A stretch of 42,557 bases of DNA from Candidatus Omnitrophota bacterium (GCA_018817585.1 JAHITE010000020.1:1-42557); one strand, 5' to 3'; counted from the stretch's first letter, positions 22,179 through 32,330 are shown. Notes: generated by a model not told the origin, from the sequence alone. Program-made: numbers and translations.

Positions 22179-25100
22179 ATGAAAAAGATATTAAAAATAA
22201 CTTCGATCATATTGATTCAGGCGTTTTTGCTGATGGATTTTGCCTGGTGCGATATGGATTTTTCCGATAATATCAGGAAAGATTCCAGGTGCCTTCTTTC
22301 CGCAAAAATCAGCCTGCTTAGCCCGCTGATCTTAGAGGTGTTTAACGCGAATATGCGGGAAAATTTGATTGAGGATCTTAGGCAGGGCCGATGCCCGGTA
22401 GCGATATCTGATGAACACGCGCAAAAGTGCGATAACATATTAACCGCAGTAGGTTTAAAGCCGTCTGCCGCGGCCAGGCAGAATATATACAGGGTGGTAG
22501 TAACGCAGACGCTCGCGCGGGAAGGAAGGCTTGAGAGAATTAGCGAATTTGATCCGGATGTGTACGATGATTTTGAAAAGATATTATCTTTTGCCAGGCT
22601 TCAGGGATTATTAGCGGATGAGAAATGGCTTAGTGTTATTTGCGATATCGCCGCAGCCGCGTATATTTATGCGCCGAACTATAGACTTAGAAATTTTCTA
22701 GAGGAATTATCAAATCTTAAAGAAATAACTGTATGGGATACTTCGGGATTTGATCTGGAATTCAAAGAAAGAGTTAAGTTGTTAAAAGATTATACGGATA
22801 TGAAAATAATCGGGAATATAATTGTCAGGCGTTTTAATCAGGGGATTGATGCGAAGGATGAGATAGAATTTGGCATCAAAAATGCCGTGGCTTATGAACA
22901 GGTAGATCCGGATACGCGAGAATTAAAAAGATTAGATGATTTATTTGAACAGGTTGAAAATAATGTTTTTAATGAATCAAAGAAAATCAGGCCTATAAAT
23001 AAAAACCAGTGCGCGATGAGCTTTACTGATTATAGATGGTATTACAACGCTCTCGGGTCGAGAAAGCCGGAACTGGATGCGGATATATTCAGCAGTATTC
23101 ACCGAATTATAATCTCCGGCATGATGAATGGGCGGGAAAGACATGATGTGCGGAAATTATTTTGTTCCTATGGCCTTTGGAATCGCGAGAAAGACCAGGG
23201 CATATTGTATCAGTTGAGAGATTTCGCGCAAAACAAAGCTGCGCTAAAGATGATCGCGGATGTTGCCCAGGCGGCATATTTTTATCAGCCGGGCTATTCT
23301 CCTAAAGGAGTATTTGAGTGTGTAAATAGTTTGCGCCATGTGCCTGTTTGGAAGGAAAAAAAATATACGGTTGATGTAGATATTCTGCGGACAACTGAAG
23401 ATTTTATAACGATTGGACAGATGGTAATATCTTTATTTAAAAAGGGTGTTGACGCGGATAAGGAATTGAAAAGTGCCAAAGAGCAGCTGATCGGAGAGGG
23501 AAAGGTTGATCTGGAGGTTGCGGCGATTAAAGAGATAAATGAATTTAAGCAGGAAATTGATGATAGGGTGCTGCCTGATTTAAATGCTGCCGGGATCCAA
23601 ACATCCGGTGAGCATAGAATCCGGTTTGAGGATTGGAACACGTACGTCTCCCTGCTCAAGAATATGAATATAGATCCGGATATTGAAGCTATCAGCAATG
23701 TGCATAGAATTATTGCCCCGGGGTTTAATAAAGATGTCTCGCGTTTTGATCATAGCCACTTATTTTGTAAATATAAATGGTATAATCGCGACAGTGCCCA
23801 AGGAATGTTGTATCAGCTTTTTACTAAAGGGATGCTGGGGGGTAAGCACGCTTTAAAAACAATTTCCGATATGGCTTTATTGATGAGCACGAAAAATTTG
23901 CCTGCCAGGGATATGATTGAAGCTCTTATCAATTTTAAAAATGAGTTTTGGGTAGACGAAAATAAGCTTAAGGCGGTTTGTTCGGACAGCCGTTTGTTAA
24001 AAGGCAGTATTCTTCTTCTGGTTAATTCTACAGACAAAAAGGATGTTTCTTCCGAGCAGGAGAAAATTCTGGATAGGGTTCTTGGCCGATTAGATGAAAA
24101 TGTGATAAGCGCGGCTTTTGTGCGGGGCCATGCGTTATTAATACCGGTAATAAAGCATATTCTTGAAAATGAAAAAAACTTTAACAGCCTGCTTGTCATT
24201 GCCGGTAAAAAAGTACTAAGTAAACAACTGGCTGAAAACCCGAAATATTTTCTGGAATTACTCTTATCTATCTCTGAAAATGAGGCGCGCTTTAACCGCT
24301 TAATAGAGTTAAAAAAGACTGCTCTTAAGCAGGCGGCTAAATCCGGGTTTGAACATTTATACGTGTTGTTCGAGTTTGTTTTTACAAAGGGAGATAATTT
24401 TATCGCACAAGAAGGAGAGATCATCGCGCCCGGATTTTGTGAGGATATGCTGAATGTGTTGAGTAACGCGCCGCAAAAATTCGATCAATTTTTAGAGGCG
24501 CTGGGGAGTCTGATAGACGAATCGGTTGTAAATAAAGAAAATTACCGATATTTTAGCCATGTGTTTAATAGTTTGCCGGGATATAACAGTCTGGTGTTTA
24601 TTAAGCTTTTTCAAAAGCATAGAGATTTTTTTAATAATTTAACTCAGCCGCAGTTACTGTCCTGCCTTGATCTTTACGCGGAAATCGGTCAAAGAAAAGG
24701 CAATCTGAGCGGAATGATAATCGAAGGCTTAATGGAATCGCAGGCCGCGGGAATGGTAGCGGCAGCGCCTGATGAAAAAGAGAAGAAAGAACTTTTTAAG
24801 TTTATAGAGGCTACAAATAGTTTTTTTGCCGTGCTTTATGATGCCTATAGAAAAGTCCCTGAGGAACTAAAAGAAGGATATCTGAACAGGCTTAAAAGCT
24901 GGCGGGAAAAAATGGCTGTGGATGGCATGGGTTTTGAAGAGATCCAGGAGATACTTGATCTGAACAGTCATCTTACTGACTTACGGGAAAAAGAAGAATT
25001 ACTTATGGCAGTTTCTTTTCTGACAATGCCCCCTTTGGATACAACCCATACTACTAAAAAAGGGGTAAGGCCTTTTTTTAGAAATATCCTTTTCTGGTTC

Positions 25101-26411
25101 CAGGTTGAGTCTGTGGATAGAAAAGACCCGCGGGATGATATCCCTGTGGCGGTAAAGAATTTCGTAAGTACGCCCAAAGAACTGACATTAATACGCCGGC
25201 GCAGCGCGCTGGATGATGGCGGCCGCAAAGAATATTTAAATAAATTACTATCCAGATTATCGGAAAAAGATAATGAACAGGAAGTTAATGAAAATAAAAT
25301 AGTTGAAAAAATAATCGAATTTTACCAGGGCAGAGCAGGGAAAAGCGAGGTAAAAAATTTAATTGAAGCATATCTGAGGAACAATCCGGAATTTGTAAAT
25401 AAGATCAAGGCGCTGGATAATCTGCCCGAGCATGCGCGCTGGAGTAAATTGCATGAAATAATATCCGACGGATTAAAGCATTATCTGGAAAACATATTGG
25501 ATAAAGTAAAAAATAAAGTTAACCTGCTGCAGGAAATAAAAGATATCGGACGTTTTATAAAAAACATAAAAAATCCTAAGCTGGAAGTAGAAAAAATAAA
25601 AAGTATTCTTTCCCAATATTCGCATAAGCTGTTAGCAGAAATCAAAGATGAGATCACAACTCTTTCCGGGGATGAGATCACAAAAGAAAGGCAGTCTTTG
25701 ATAGCAGGCGTCATTGAAGAATTACTTAGAGAGCCGGAAGCGGATCTGAAAGTTCAGGGGAATTTAATATCCCTGCTTTATGAAGAGGAGCTGGAAAAAC
25801 TTGACGCGCAGGCAAAGTCTTACACTGAAGACAGGAGCGGCAGTACAAGCATTACTTATCGCGTGGTCAATGGCTTGCTGTATATTGTCTGGGGGCTTAA
25901 TGCCGGGGTATGCGTGGGAAATGACCTAAACTTATTTACCGACCAGAATTTTATTCTGATGCCGCTGTTTGATGAGGATAATATCTGCCGCGGAGTGACT
26001 TATTTTTATAAAACCAGAGATAAACTGTTTTTTGCCGGCATTCATCCGGATACGCAGTTTTTAGCGGATAAAGACGCGGATGAGGTGCTGTTGAGCAGTT
26101 TGGAGGCAGCCTATGAAATCGCGGAAAAATTAGGTTATGATGGATTTTATATCCCCTCTTCTGAGTCGATACATTCCAACCGGCAGGCGATAAAAACCGC
26201 GTTAAAAAATCTTGTGGAAAAACTGGGGCTTAAAGCCCAGCCGATTTCGGAAGTTGCCTGGCAAAGATATTCGAGTAATTATTATATTAATGAAGTCTGG
26301 GAATTTGACGGCCGGGTTAAAAAAGAGCTTTTTTCATCAAAAGCAAAATCTAATAGCGGGTCGGCTATAGATATAAAAGATGTTTCCAGAATTGTAGAGT
26401 CGGCGATTTAA
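22179..26411 (+). CDS. 1410-aa exported repeat protein with L-S-P and -ESAI signatures
   Basis: Residues 1-24 are a signal peptide (hydrophobic IILIQAFLLMDFAWC). The family signature SLLSPLILEVF follows at 45-55. Three related units of about 120-190 residues cover roughly 85-260, 270-460 and 475-590. Each shows a helix with [IV][HY]R[IV][IV], an aromatic-rich segment ending G[IM]LYQL or similar, a helix of the type K-M-I-A-D-V-A-Q-A-A, and [FW]W or VW at the end. Residues about 600-1200 are helical and probably solenoid-like. A distinct alpha/beta domain (about 1228-1385) contains YIVWGLNAGVCVGNDLNLF, a G-x-T-Y-F-Y-K strand, FFAGIHPD and LGYDGFYIPSSESIHSNRQ; I cannot name it, though its LGYDGFYIP helix-strand is reminiscent of GNAT folds. 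The last residues are RIVESAI. First gene of a three-gene operon. Confidence 0.8.
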   Translation: MKKILKITSIILIQAFLLMDFAWCDMDFSDNIRKDSRCLLSAKISLLSPLILEVFNANMRENLIEDLRQGRCPVAISDEHAQKCDNILTAVGLKPSAAARQNIYRVVVTQTLAREGRLERISEFDPDVYDDFEKILSFARLQGLLADEKWLSVICDIAAAAYIYAPNYRLRNFLEELSNLKEITVWDTSGFDLEFKERVKLLKDYTDMKIIGNIIVRRFNQGIDAKDEIEFGIKNAVAYEQVDPDTRELKRLDDLFEQVENNVFNESKKIRPINKNQCAMSFTDYRWYYNALGSRKPELDADIFSSIHRIIISGMMNGRERHDVRKLFCSYGLWNREKDQGILYQLRDFAQNKAALKMIADVAQAAYFYQPGYSPKGVFECVNSLRHVPVWKEKKYTVDVDILRTTEDFITIGQMVISLFKKGVDADKELKSAKEQLIGEGKVDLEVAAIKEINEFKQEIDDRVLPDLNAAGIQTSGEHRIRFEDWNTYVSLLKNMNIDPDIEAISNVHRIIAPGFNKDVSRFDHSHLFCKYKWYNRDSAQGMLYQLFTKGMLGGKHALKTISDMALLMSTKNLPARDMIEALINFKNEFWVDENKLKAVCSDSRLLKGSILLLVNSTDKKDVSSEQEKILDRVLGRLDENVISAAFVRGHALLIPVIKHILENEKNFNSLLVIAGKKVLSKQLAENPKYFLELLLSISENEARFNRLIELKKTALKQAAKSGFEHLYVLFEFVFTKGDNFIAQEGEIIAPGFCEDMLNVLSNAPQKFDQFLEALGSLIDESVVNKENYRYFSHVFNSLPGYNSLVFIKLFQKHRDFFNNLTQPQLLSCLDLYAEIGQRKGNLSGMIIEGLMESQAAGMVAAAPDEKEKKELFKFIEATNSFFAVLYDAYRKVPEELKEGYLNRLKSWREKMAVDGMGFEEIQEILDLNSHLTDLREKEELLMAVSFLTMPPLDTTHTTKKGVRPFFRNILFWFQVESVDRKDPRDDIPVAVKNFVSTPKELTLIRRRSALDDGGRKEYLNKLLSRLSEKDNEQEVNENKIVEKIIEFYQGRAGKSEVKNLIEAYLRNNPEFVNKIKALDNLPEHARWSKLHEIISDGLKHYLENILDKVKNKVNLLQEIKDIGRFIKNIKNPKLEVEKIKSILSQYSHKLLAEIKDEITTLSGDEITKERQSLIAGVIEELLREPEADLKVQGNLISLLYEEELEKLDAQAKSYTEDRSGSTSITYRVVNGLLYIVWGLNAGVCVGNDLNLFTDQNFILMPLFDEDNICRGVTYFYKTRDKLFFAGIHPDTQFLADKDADEVLLSSLEAAYEIAEKLGYDGFYIPSSESIHSNRQAIKTALKNLVEKLGLKAQPISEVAWQRYSSNYYINEVWEFDGRVKKELFSSKAKSNSGSAIDIKDVSRIVESAI

Positions 26412-26438
26412 GCAGCGATGTTTTATTCGGGGAATGAT

Positions 26439-27133
26439 ATGCGTAAGAAAATTCAAACAAAAAGCGTTGTCGGCAGATTGCTGCTTGGCTGCTGATCGCG
26501 GATGTCTCGCGCCTCGTCTTTGTGTTGAAAGTGACCGTCTGAACGATTGTTTTGAACATTCGCCGGGTACTTCAGATAAAGAAGCGGCGGATATTATTCA
26601 TTTGGCAGAAAAAGAGTGGATGCGTTCTGATCCGCGTACTTGAGAAAATGATTGAGCAAGGGAGCATTCCCGGGCATGAACAGTTTACTTATCGTTTTAT
26701 CGGGGTTGAACGCAATGCGCGGAGTTTTGAGTCAGCAAAGTATCTGCTTAAGAGCGGCCATACGATTCTAACGGCTCTTGCGGTGGATGAGTTCCGGGAA
26801 ATAAAAAGGGTTCGTCAGTGCCTGCGGCTTCTCGATGAATTTAACCGTAACAAAGAATATTATGCCCGGTCAATTTCTCTGGTCAAGGCCGATGTTGCGT
26901 CCGCGGAATTTGAAGATATTCTGCAAAGCGCGGATCTTTTGATATCAAGCTATGTTGATTTAAATAAAGAGCAATGGGAAAATATTGCCCGCTTGTGTAA
27001 TGTGATCGAAAAACCTATTCGGGTAATGGGGCGCGATGCGGGACTTTATTTTAAAAATCCCTTTGGCAATAAAGAGTTTTGCCTGAAAAAGGCAGTAACC
27101 CGTTTTTCTGAACAGTTATTTAATTCGATTTAA
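26439..27133 (+). pseudogene. Frameshifted member of the L-A-P / -SI family (methyltransferase-like)
   Basis: The pieces of one gene lie in different frames. ATG 26439 (GGGGA upstream) encodes a signal-peptide-like MRKKIQTKSVVGRLLLGC and stops at 26495. A second frame (open from an ATG at 26434 to 26643) carries the family signature CLAPRLCVESDRLNDCFEH and then EAADIIHLAEKEW. A third frame continues from about 26620 to 27133 with FIGVERNARSFESAKYLL, LVKADVASAEFEDIL, SADLLISSYVDL and the end EQLFNSI. The later part looks like the middle of a Rossmann methyltransferase (an acidic residue after the second strand, then a D-x-A motif), but the glycine-rich motif I is not visible. At least two frame changes are needed, so it is broken or badly sequenced. 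It lies 27 bases after the preceding gene and 23 before the next. Confidence 0.7.
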
Positions 27134-27156
27134 ATTTTTAAGGGTGAGAGATTTTA

Positions 27157-30100
27157 ATGAAAAAAATGTCTAAAATCATTTCCATTATATTGTCCTGGCT
27201 TTTGTTTGTTTCTCCGTCCGGCGGTTTTTGTTTTGATGCAACAGATAACAGCACTCTAAGTCCCGGGCTTAACCTGCCTTATGCGGGCCTGCGGAATATT
27301 TTCCAGGATGATTCTCTAAAAGAAGGCAAAGCCATCTGTGATTTTCTCGATAGCTGGCTTAAAGATAATAAAGCGCGGGTTCAGACTATAAACCTTGACG
27401 ATATCGAAGAAAAGGCCGCGGCGGATATGCGTTATTATTCCGAGCAGATAAACATGATCGTTTCTGAGGCCGGAGTTTTGTTTAAAAAATGCCAGGACCA
27501 TCCCCGGGAGGAAAATTTCAAAGCATTGTTCGGGCTATTTATGGCAAAAGCTGATTTTTTTTCGCGCTTTGGCTGGGGGATAAAGAGTTTCACGAAAAAA
27601 AATCTGGAAATCTTTGATTATAAATTGCCGCCGGAACTGGATTCTTTGGCTGATGGAAATTATCATAAAGTATATACAGATGATTTGCTGAAATTTTTGA
27701 CGGAAAAGATGCGGAATGAAAACATAAGGGGTAAAGTTATTGAATATTTGCAAGGGGAGATAGCTTCTTTTAAGCAAAATTCCGCCGCATTGCAGAGTTA
27801 CGCGCGCGAGCAGTTATCTAAGATAGGACAAATAAAAGAATCGTCACCTGTCCAGTGGCAGGCCGCAGAAGCAGGGATAATAGCTGTCCAACTGCGTCTT
27901 TTAATGCGTCACAATAAATGCCCGGACCATACGGCTCAGATAGAGCAGTGGTTAATAGACCATACCCCGCAATGGCAATTATGCTATGAACAGGTAAATA
28001 GTTTGCTGGATAATACGGCGTATCTGGATAATGTCTTTAGCCTGGAAATAATGAAAAAAATAGAAACCATTATTGCTTTTGTTCTGCCGGCGTTAGAGGT
28101 GTTTGAGCCTGACCGGCAGGAGGATTTTAGGGAGAAAACCGCCGAGCTTGTTAATAAGCTTCTGCTTAAAAACAAGATGCTCGGAGAATCCGGGCAATAC
28201 GCTTTTTTTTATGTGGATGAGCGGGAGATCAGCGATATCAATAGAAGCACTCATAGTGTGCGTACACGTATCGGGGAAGCGTTAAAAGAGAACAGACAGA
28301 TAATTATAGGCGCTGACTATCCGCATTTGTCTGTTTTATGGCGCAGTCTTAGTGATTCCGACCCGCAAACGCAGTTGGATTTGCGTGTTTTAGCAGGTAA
28401 TGAAGAGATTTTGTTTGGTAAGAGTTTCTCTGAAGACACTAAGCATGTCTTTAGTAAAATATTAAAAAATCAGGCCGGTTTAAAGACATTGAGCCTGCCG
28501 GTGGTCTGCTGGATAGAGGAACTAAGGGAAAAAGGTTTTGATGTAAGCGCGAAGATCGGGGTGTTGGAGGATGAATTTGACTGCCTGAAAGCGGATGTGA
28601 TCTATGGGGTACTGAAGGATTTTTATAAAAAGTATATTGCCATGGAAAAGAACATTGAATCCCCGGCTTATAATTACTGGGAGGAAGAAGAATTAAGAGG
28701 GGCGGCTTTTCGAATAATGCCTTGTCTTAAAGAGGATGTTTTAAGGGAACTTTTGGTTTTGATCTGTAAAGGCAAAGATGATGAATTCCAGGGGTATGTG
28801 TTAACGGCGATCGAAAATATTATGCAGGTAAACAATGAGGAACAGCAATATAAGCAGATCTTATTTAAATTAAGCCTGACGCATAATGACGCGCTTGTAG
28901 TTAAACGCATAAAAGACAGTATTGGTTACTGGATTTCATATGAAGAAAAAGTCTTTGAGAGCGCGGGACAAATATCCCCGGATTTGGATAGAAAACAGAT
29001 GGGCTCATTGATAGAAATATTATATTCCGGGAAATACTCTGATAGAGCATGCGGAGAGATCATGGAGTTGGTCTCTAAATCTCCGCTGCAGTTTAAGCAT
29101 ATACTTAGTTATTTTAGCGCTGTTGCGCAGGCGCAAAACTTTGACGCCGTAAGAAGGTTTGTTTTTAATGATGGTTTTAATAATATGCTTCGCGCGGATA
29201 AAGGAACGCATTATTATTTACTGCGGCATCTGGCGCGTTTTTTGCCTAAACCAGGGGTTTCCCGGCGTCGGCCGGAGGCAGAAGAGGTGAGAGGACCGGC
29301 CGGGGATTATTTATGGATATTGGATGATCGCGCAATTGTACCCGGCTATAATGGGCAATCGGTATTTAGCGGATTGCGTGCTATGGTACACGGGGATCCG
29401 GACAGGAACGCGATAAATGTTTTTTATTATCTGCTGCATTATTGGGGAGAAAAGGACCCTGAACTGTTGGCGCGCGGGGGTGAAGTGCTTAGCCCCGCAA
29501 TAGAAGAAGATGTTAATTTGTATAATCAGGCAGTACTGTTTTTTTATGATGAGTTTAAAGATACTATTCCGGAAGCTATAGCCGGCCGGGATATGCCGGA
29601 ATTTGATATGTTTCTGCTTTCCGTGGATGAAGAGGCTTTGCTGGAAAAATCGCAAGAGTTTCAGGCACAATGCGGCCTGAATACTCCGGCGGCAATAGCC
29701 GCGCATAAGACAGCCTATACGATTTTGGCTTATCAGGCCATTGCCCGCAAATTCGGACAAACCGTCTCTATGCTGGAGAAAAGGGTAAAGGAAACAGTTC
29801 TGGATAATTTTGATGAGATAGAGGCGTCGCGTAAAAATATGGTCGAGATGCTTAATGAAGACAACCCGGATAAGTTAAAGATATTAAGGCAGTATACCGT
29901 GTTGCGTCAGGAAATTTACGCTGAGCTAACTACCGAGGCCGAGAGTAACGAGAAGAAGGGAAAAAGCCCGCTATTGGAGTATGATATTCTTTTGGAAGAA
30001 TACGGAAAAACATATTTTAACGAAGTTTACGCTGTTTTGGACAAAATGGATTTTTCAAAAGAGGAGGATTTTATTTACAGCCGTGAATTACTGGTCCTGA

Positions 30101-32106
30101 GGCTTAAAAATTTTAGCTATTCGGGATATGCTAACGCAGCGGTCTGGGAATTGATCGATCAGTTAGAGTCCGAGGATGACATTTATCTTTCCCAACTGGT
30201 CAATATTATTGGTTCCCTTGAATTTGAGTATCGCCAGATAATCAGTGCTATCAGCGCGGATTATGAAGGTAAATTCAGCCGGGCTTTATTGAGAACAGGT
30301 TATGTCGGAGGCTGTAGGCTTGAGTGCCAGAAACAGCTTAGGGCGTTGGGAGAAGATGATGATATAAGCGGGGAGAGCGCGGCAAAAATGGATGAGATCC
30401 TTATCGGCGGCTTGATCCGGGAAGCCGGATTTCCGGCTTTAGAAGGGATGCTGGCAAATATTTCCGAATTACTGGCAAAGCGGCTGGATGAAAATGACCG
30501 TGGGGTTGTCCCGCGCCGCAGAGAACTGAGTATAGATGATCTGTTCTGGCGTTTTGATAAAGACTATAAAGAACAGAGGAAAAGGACGCTTGGTATTTGC
30601 GGGAAAAAAGGCAGGCGTATCGCGGAGATGTTTGAATCCGGAATGCCGGTGCCGCCGGGCATGATAATCAGCGCCGAGGTTTGCAATAATCCGGATATTT
30701 TAGAAAGTGAGGCGTTTAATAAACGTCTGGAACAGGAAGTGGAACGGCTCGCTAATATCGGCAATTTCCCGGAAATGAAGTTGTTTCTTTTTGCCCGCAG
30801 CGGCTCGGCTTATTCCCTGCCCGGATTGCTGGCAACAATTCCTAATCTGGGGATGAATGACGCTCAGGCAGAAGCTTTGGCTGAAAATGATCCCTGGTTT
30901 GCCTATGATGCTTATGGTAATTTTCTGCGCGCTTACGCTATTTATGTTTTAGGCGTTCCGGAAAGAGATTTCCAGGATATCCTGAACCTGAATAAACAGG
31001 AAAAGCCGCGGACGGAAGAGGGAATAAAGGATCTGGTTAATAAGTATAAAAAATTGATAAAAAAACATGGAAAACAGGTCCCTGATTCTTTGCAGGACCA
31101 GGTGCGCTGCTGTATTAAAGCAATATACGATTCCTGGAATTCCAAAGACGCTTTGGCTTACCGCCGGCTGCACGGGATTTCCGAACGCTGGGGTACTGCG
31201 GTAATACTGCAGAAAGCGGTGTTCGGCAATTATCCGGGGTTTTCCGGAGCCGGAGCCGCGACCTTGAGGTTTGATAAATACGGCCAGCCGTTTATTGAAG
31301 GCCGGTTCAGGTTTAATTCCCAGGGCGAGGCCCTGATGAGCGGCGCGCCGGGAAATTATGTGGTTATCGGTAAAGATGAGGCCGAGGAAGGAGAGTTTTC
31401 CCTGGAAGAGAAAAATCCTCAAATGTATGCAGAACTTTTACACTGGTCCATAGAGCTTTATAAAAAATTCGGACAGCCTCAGCGGGCGGAATTTACGATA
31501 GAAAACGGGGTATTGTATATTTTACAGAGTTCCGACAGTAATGAGTCTGATGATACTGAATTGCCGCGTTTTGTCGAACCCCTCGGCCAGGAGCCTTTGG
31601 CCAGGGGCAGAGGCGCTGCCGGCGGCGCGTTTTGCGGTATCGCGGCTGTGGATATGCAGAGCGCGCAGGAATTGGTCCGGGAGTTTAAAGAAGGCAAATA
31701 CGCGCATCTGGATATAGACGGGGTTGTGCTTATTGTTGACCGGGTAAATCCGGAGGATATCAATGATATTCCCAAAGAAGTGGCGATAGTGGCGCAGGAG
31801 ATGAGTATACATTGCGAAACCCTGGCGCGTAAAAACGGGATCAGCGCCTGTTATCATTTTAAGGACATGGAATATGAAAAAGAAAAAGGGGTTTGGCGCA
31901 TAAACGGGACGGAATTTAAAAACGCGGATACCATATCTTTTGACGGACATATTAACCGACACGTGTACCATAAATCCGGGTTTGTGTATAAAGGTATTAT
32001 GGCGCTGGATAAAAAGGAAGAGCCGCTATCCGCGCGGAAGAAAACAGATAAGGGATATGTTCTTGTTCCCAAAGCGCAGGAGCAGTATATCGCGCAGTCA
32101 ATATAA
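27157..32106 (+). CDS. 1649-aa exported protein with PPDK-like ATP-grasp and phosphohistidine domains, -AQSI end
   Basis: Signal peptide at 1-25 and signature NSTLSPGLNLPY at 31-42. Residues about 50-1130 are mostly helical and unrecognised, with a HEAT-like stretch near 515-590. The C-terminal 500 residues match the first two catalytic domains of pyruvate phosphate dikinase. These include GKKGRRIAEMFESGMPVPPG (from 1149; compare GGKGANLAEM), ARSGSAYSLPGLLATIPNLG (R1214), WNSKDALAYRR and WGTAVILQKAVFGN, then EFTIENGVLYILQSS (about 1442-1456). A swivelling domain follows with VLIVDRVNPEDI and MSIHCETLAR, in which His1552 sits at the place of the phosphorylated histidine. The PEP/pyruvate TIM barrel is absent. 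A dikinase of this layout would pass phosphate from ATP to the histidine and then to an unknown acceptor. AAGGGTGAG precedes the ATG. Last residues: YIAQSI. Confidence 0.85.
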   Translation: MKKMSKIISIILSWLLFVSPSGGFCFDATDNSTLSPGLNLPYAGLRNIFQDDSLKEGKAICDFLDSWLKDNKARVQTINLDDIEEKAAADMRYYSEQINMIVSEAGVLFKKCQDHPREENFKALFGLFMAKADFFSRFGWGIKSFTKKNLEIFDYKLPPELDSLADGNYHKVYTDDLLKFLTEKMRNENIRGKVIEYLQGEIASFKQNSAALQSYAREQLSKIGQIKESSPVQWQAAEAGIIAVQLRLLMRHNKCPDHTAQIEQWLIDHTPQWQLCYEQVNSLLDNTAYLDNVFSLEIMKKIETIIAFVLPALEVFEPDRQEDFREKTAELVNKLLLKNKMLGESGQYAFFYVDEREISDINRSTHSVRTRIGEALKENRQIIIGADYPHLSVLWRSLSDSDPQTQLDLRVLAGNEEILFGKSFSEDTKHVFSKILKNQAGLKTLSLPVVCWIEELREKGFDVSAKIGVLEDEFDCLKADVIYGVLKDFYKKYIAMEKNIESPAYNYWEEEELRGAAFRIMPCLKEDVLRELLVLICKGKDDEFQGYVLTAIENIMQVNNEEQQYKQILFKLSLTHNDALVVKRIKDSIGYWISYEEKVFESAGQISPDLDRKQMGSLIEILYSGKYSDRACGEIMELVSKSPLQFKHILSYFSAVAQAQNFDAVRRFVFNDGFNNMLRADKGTHYYLLRHLARFLPKPGVSRRRPEAEEVRGPAGDYLWILDDRAIVPGYNGQSVFSGLRAMVHGDPDRNAINVFYYLLHYWGEKDPELLARGGEVLSPAIEEDVNLYNQAVLFFYDEFKDTIPEAIAGRDMPEFDMFLLSVDEEALLEKSQEFQAQCGLNTPAAIAAHKTAYTILAYQAIARKFGQTVSMLEKRVKETVLDNFDEIEASRKNMVEMLNEDNPDKLKILRQYTVLRQEIYAELTTEAESNEKKGKSPLLEYDILLEEYGKTYFNEVYAVLDKMDFSKEEDFIYSRELLVLRLKNFSYSGYANAAVWELIDQLESEDDIYLSQLVNIIGSLEFEYRQIISAISADYEGKFSRALLRTGYVGGCRLECQKQLRALGEDDDISGESAAKMDEILIGGLIREAGFPALEGMLANISELLAKRLDENDRGVVPRRRELSIDDLFWRFDKDYKEQRKRTLGICGKKGRRIAEMFESGMPVPPGMIISAEVCNNPDILESEAFNKRLEQEVERLANIGNFPEMKLFLFARSGSAYSLPGLLATIPNLGMNDAQAEALAENDPWFAYDAYGNFLRAYAIYVLGVPERDFQDILNLNKQEKPRTEEGIKDLVNKYKKLIKKHGKQVPDSLQDQVRCCIKAIYDSWNSKDALAYRRLHGISERWGTAVILQKAVFGNYPGFSGAGAATLRFDKYGQPFIEGRFRFNSQGEALMSGAPGNYVVIGKDEAEEGEFSLEEKNPQMYAELLHWSIELYKKFGQPQRAEFTIENGVLYILQSSDSNESDDTELPRFVEPLGQEPLARGRGAAGGAFCGIAAVDMQSAQELVREFKEGKYAHLDIDGVVLIVDRVNPEDINDIPKEVAIVAQEMSIHCETLARKNGISACYHFKDMEYEKEKGVWRINGTEFKNADTISFDGHINRHVYHKSGFVYKGIMALDKKEEPLSARKKTDKGYVLVPKAQEQYIAQSI

Positions 32107-32330
32107 AGATGAAGTAACGCTTATTTTTTAAACAAAAAAGAGAGAGTGTTTTATTGTTTTTAAAAAAGATTTTTTCTTTATTTACGGCAAGTTTGCCTGC
32201 AGGCAGCGGTTTTAGAATCGCCGGAGAACAACAATCCCGGATATATTTTATGCCTGTCTCCTTGTCTGAGAATTGATTAATTATCTGCGCATGTGTTTGC
32301 AAATCTTTCGGCTTACTGTTTGATGTCTAA

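Noticed and set aside
22179..22252. Lipoprotein signal (cysteine near the end of the hydrophobic segment of the 1410-aa protein)
   Set aside because: The residues before the cysteine (DFAW) do not fit a lipobox; an ordinary signal peptide is more likely.
29311..29760. Antisense ORFs of 60-157 codons across the 1649-aa gene
   Set aside because: They are shadows of a strongly coding plus-strand frame and have no translation signals or recognisable domains.
32140..32260. Terminator between the convergent genes (GCCTGCAGGC and AAAAAAGATTTTTT)
   Set aside because: Short palindromes only; no GC stem followed by a T tract on either strand.
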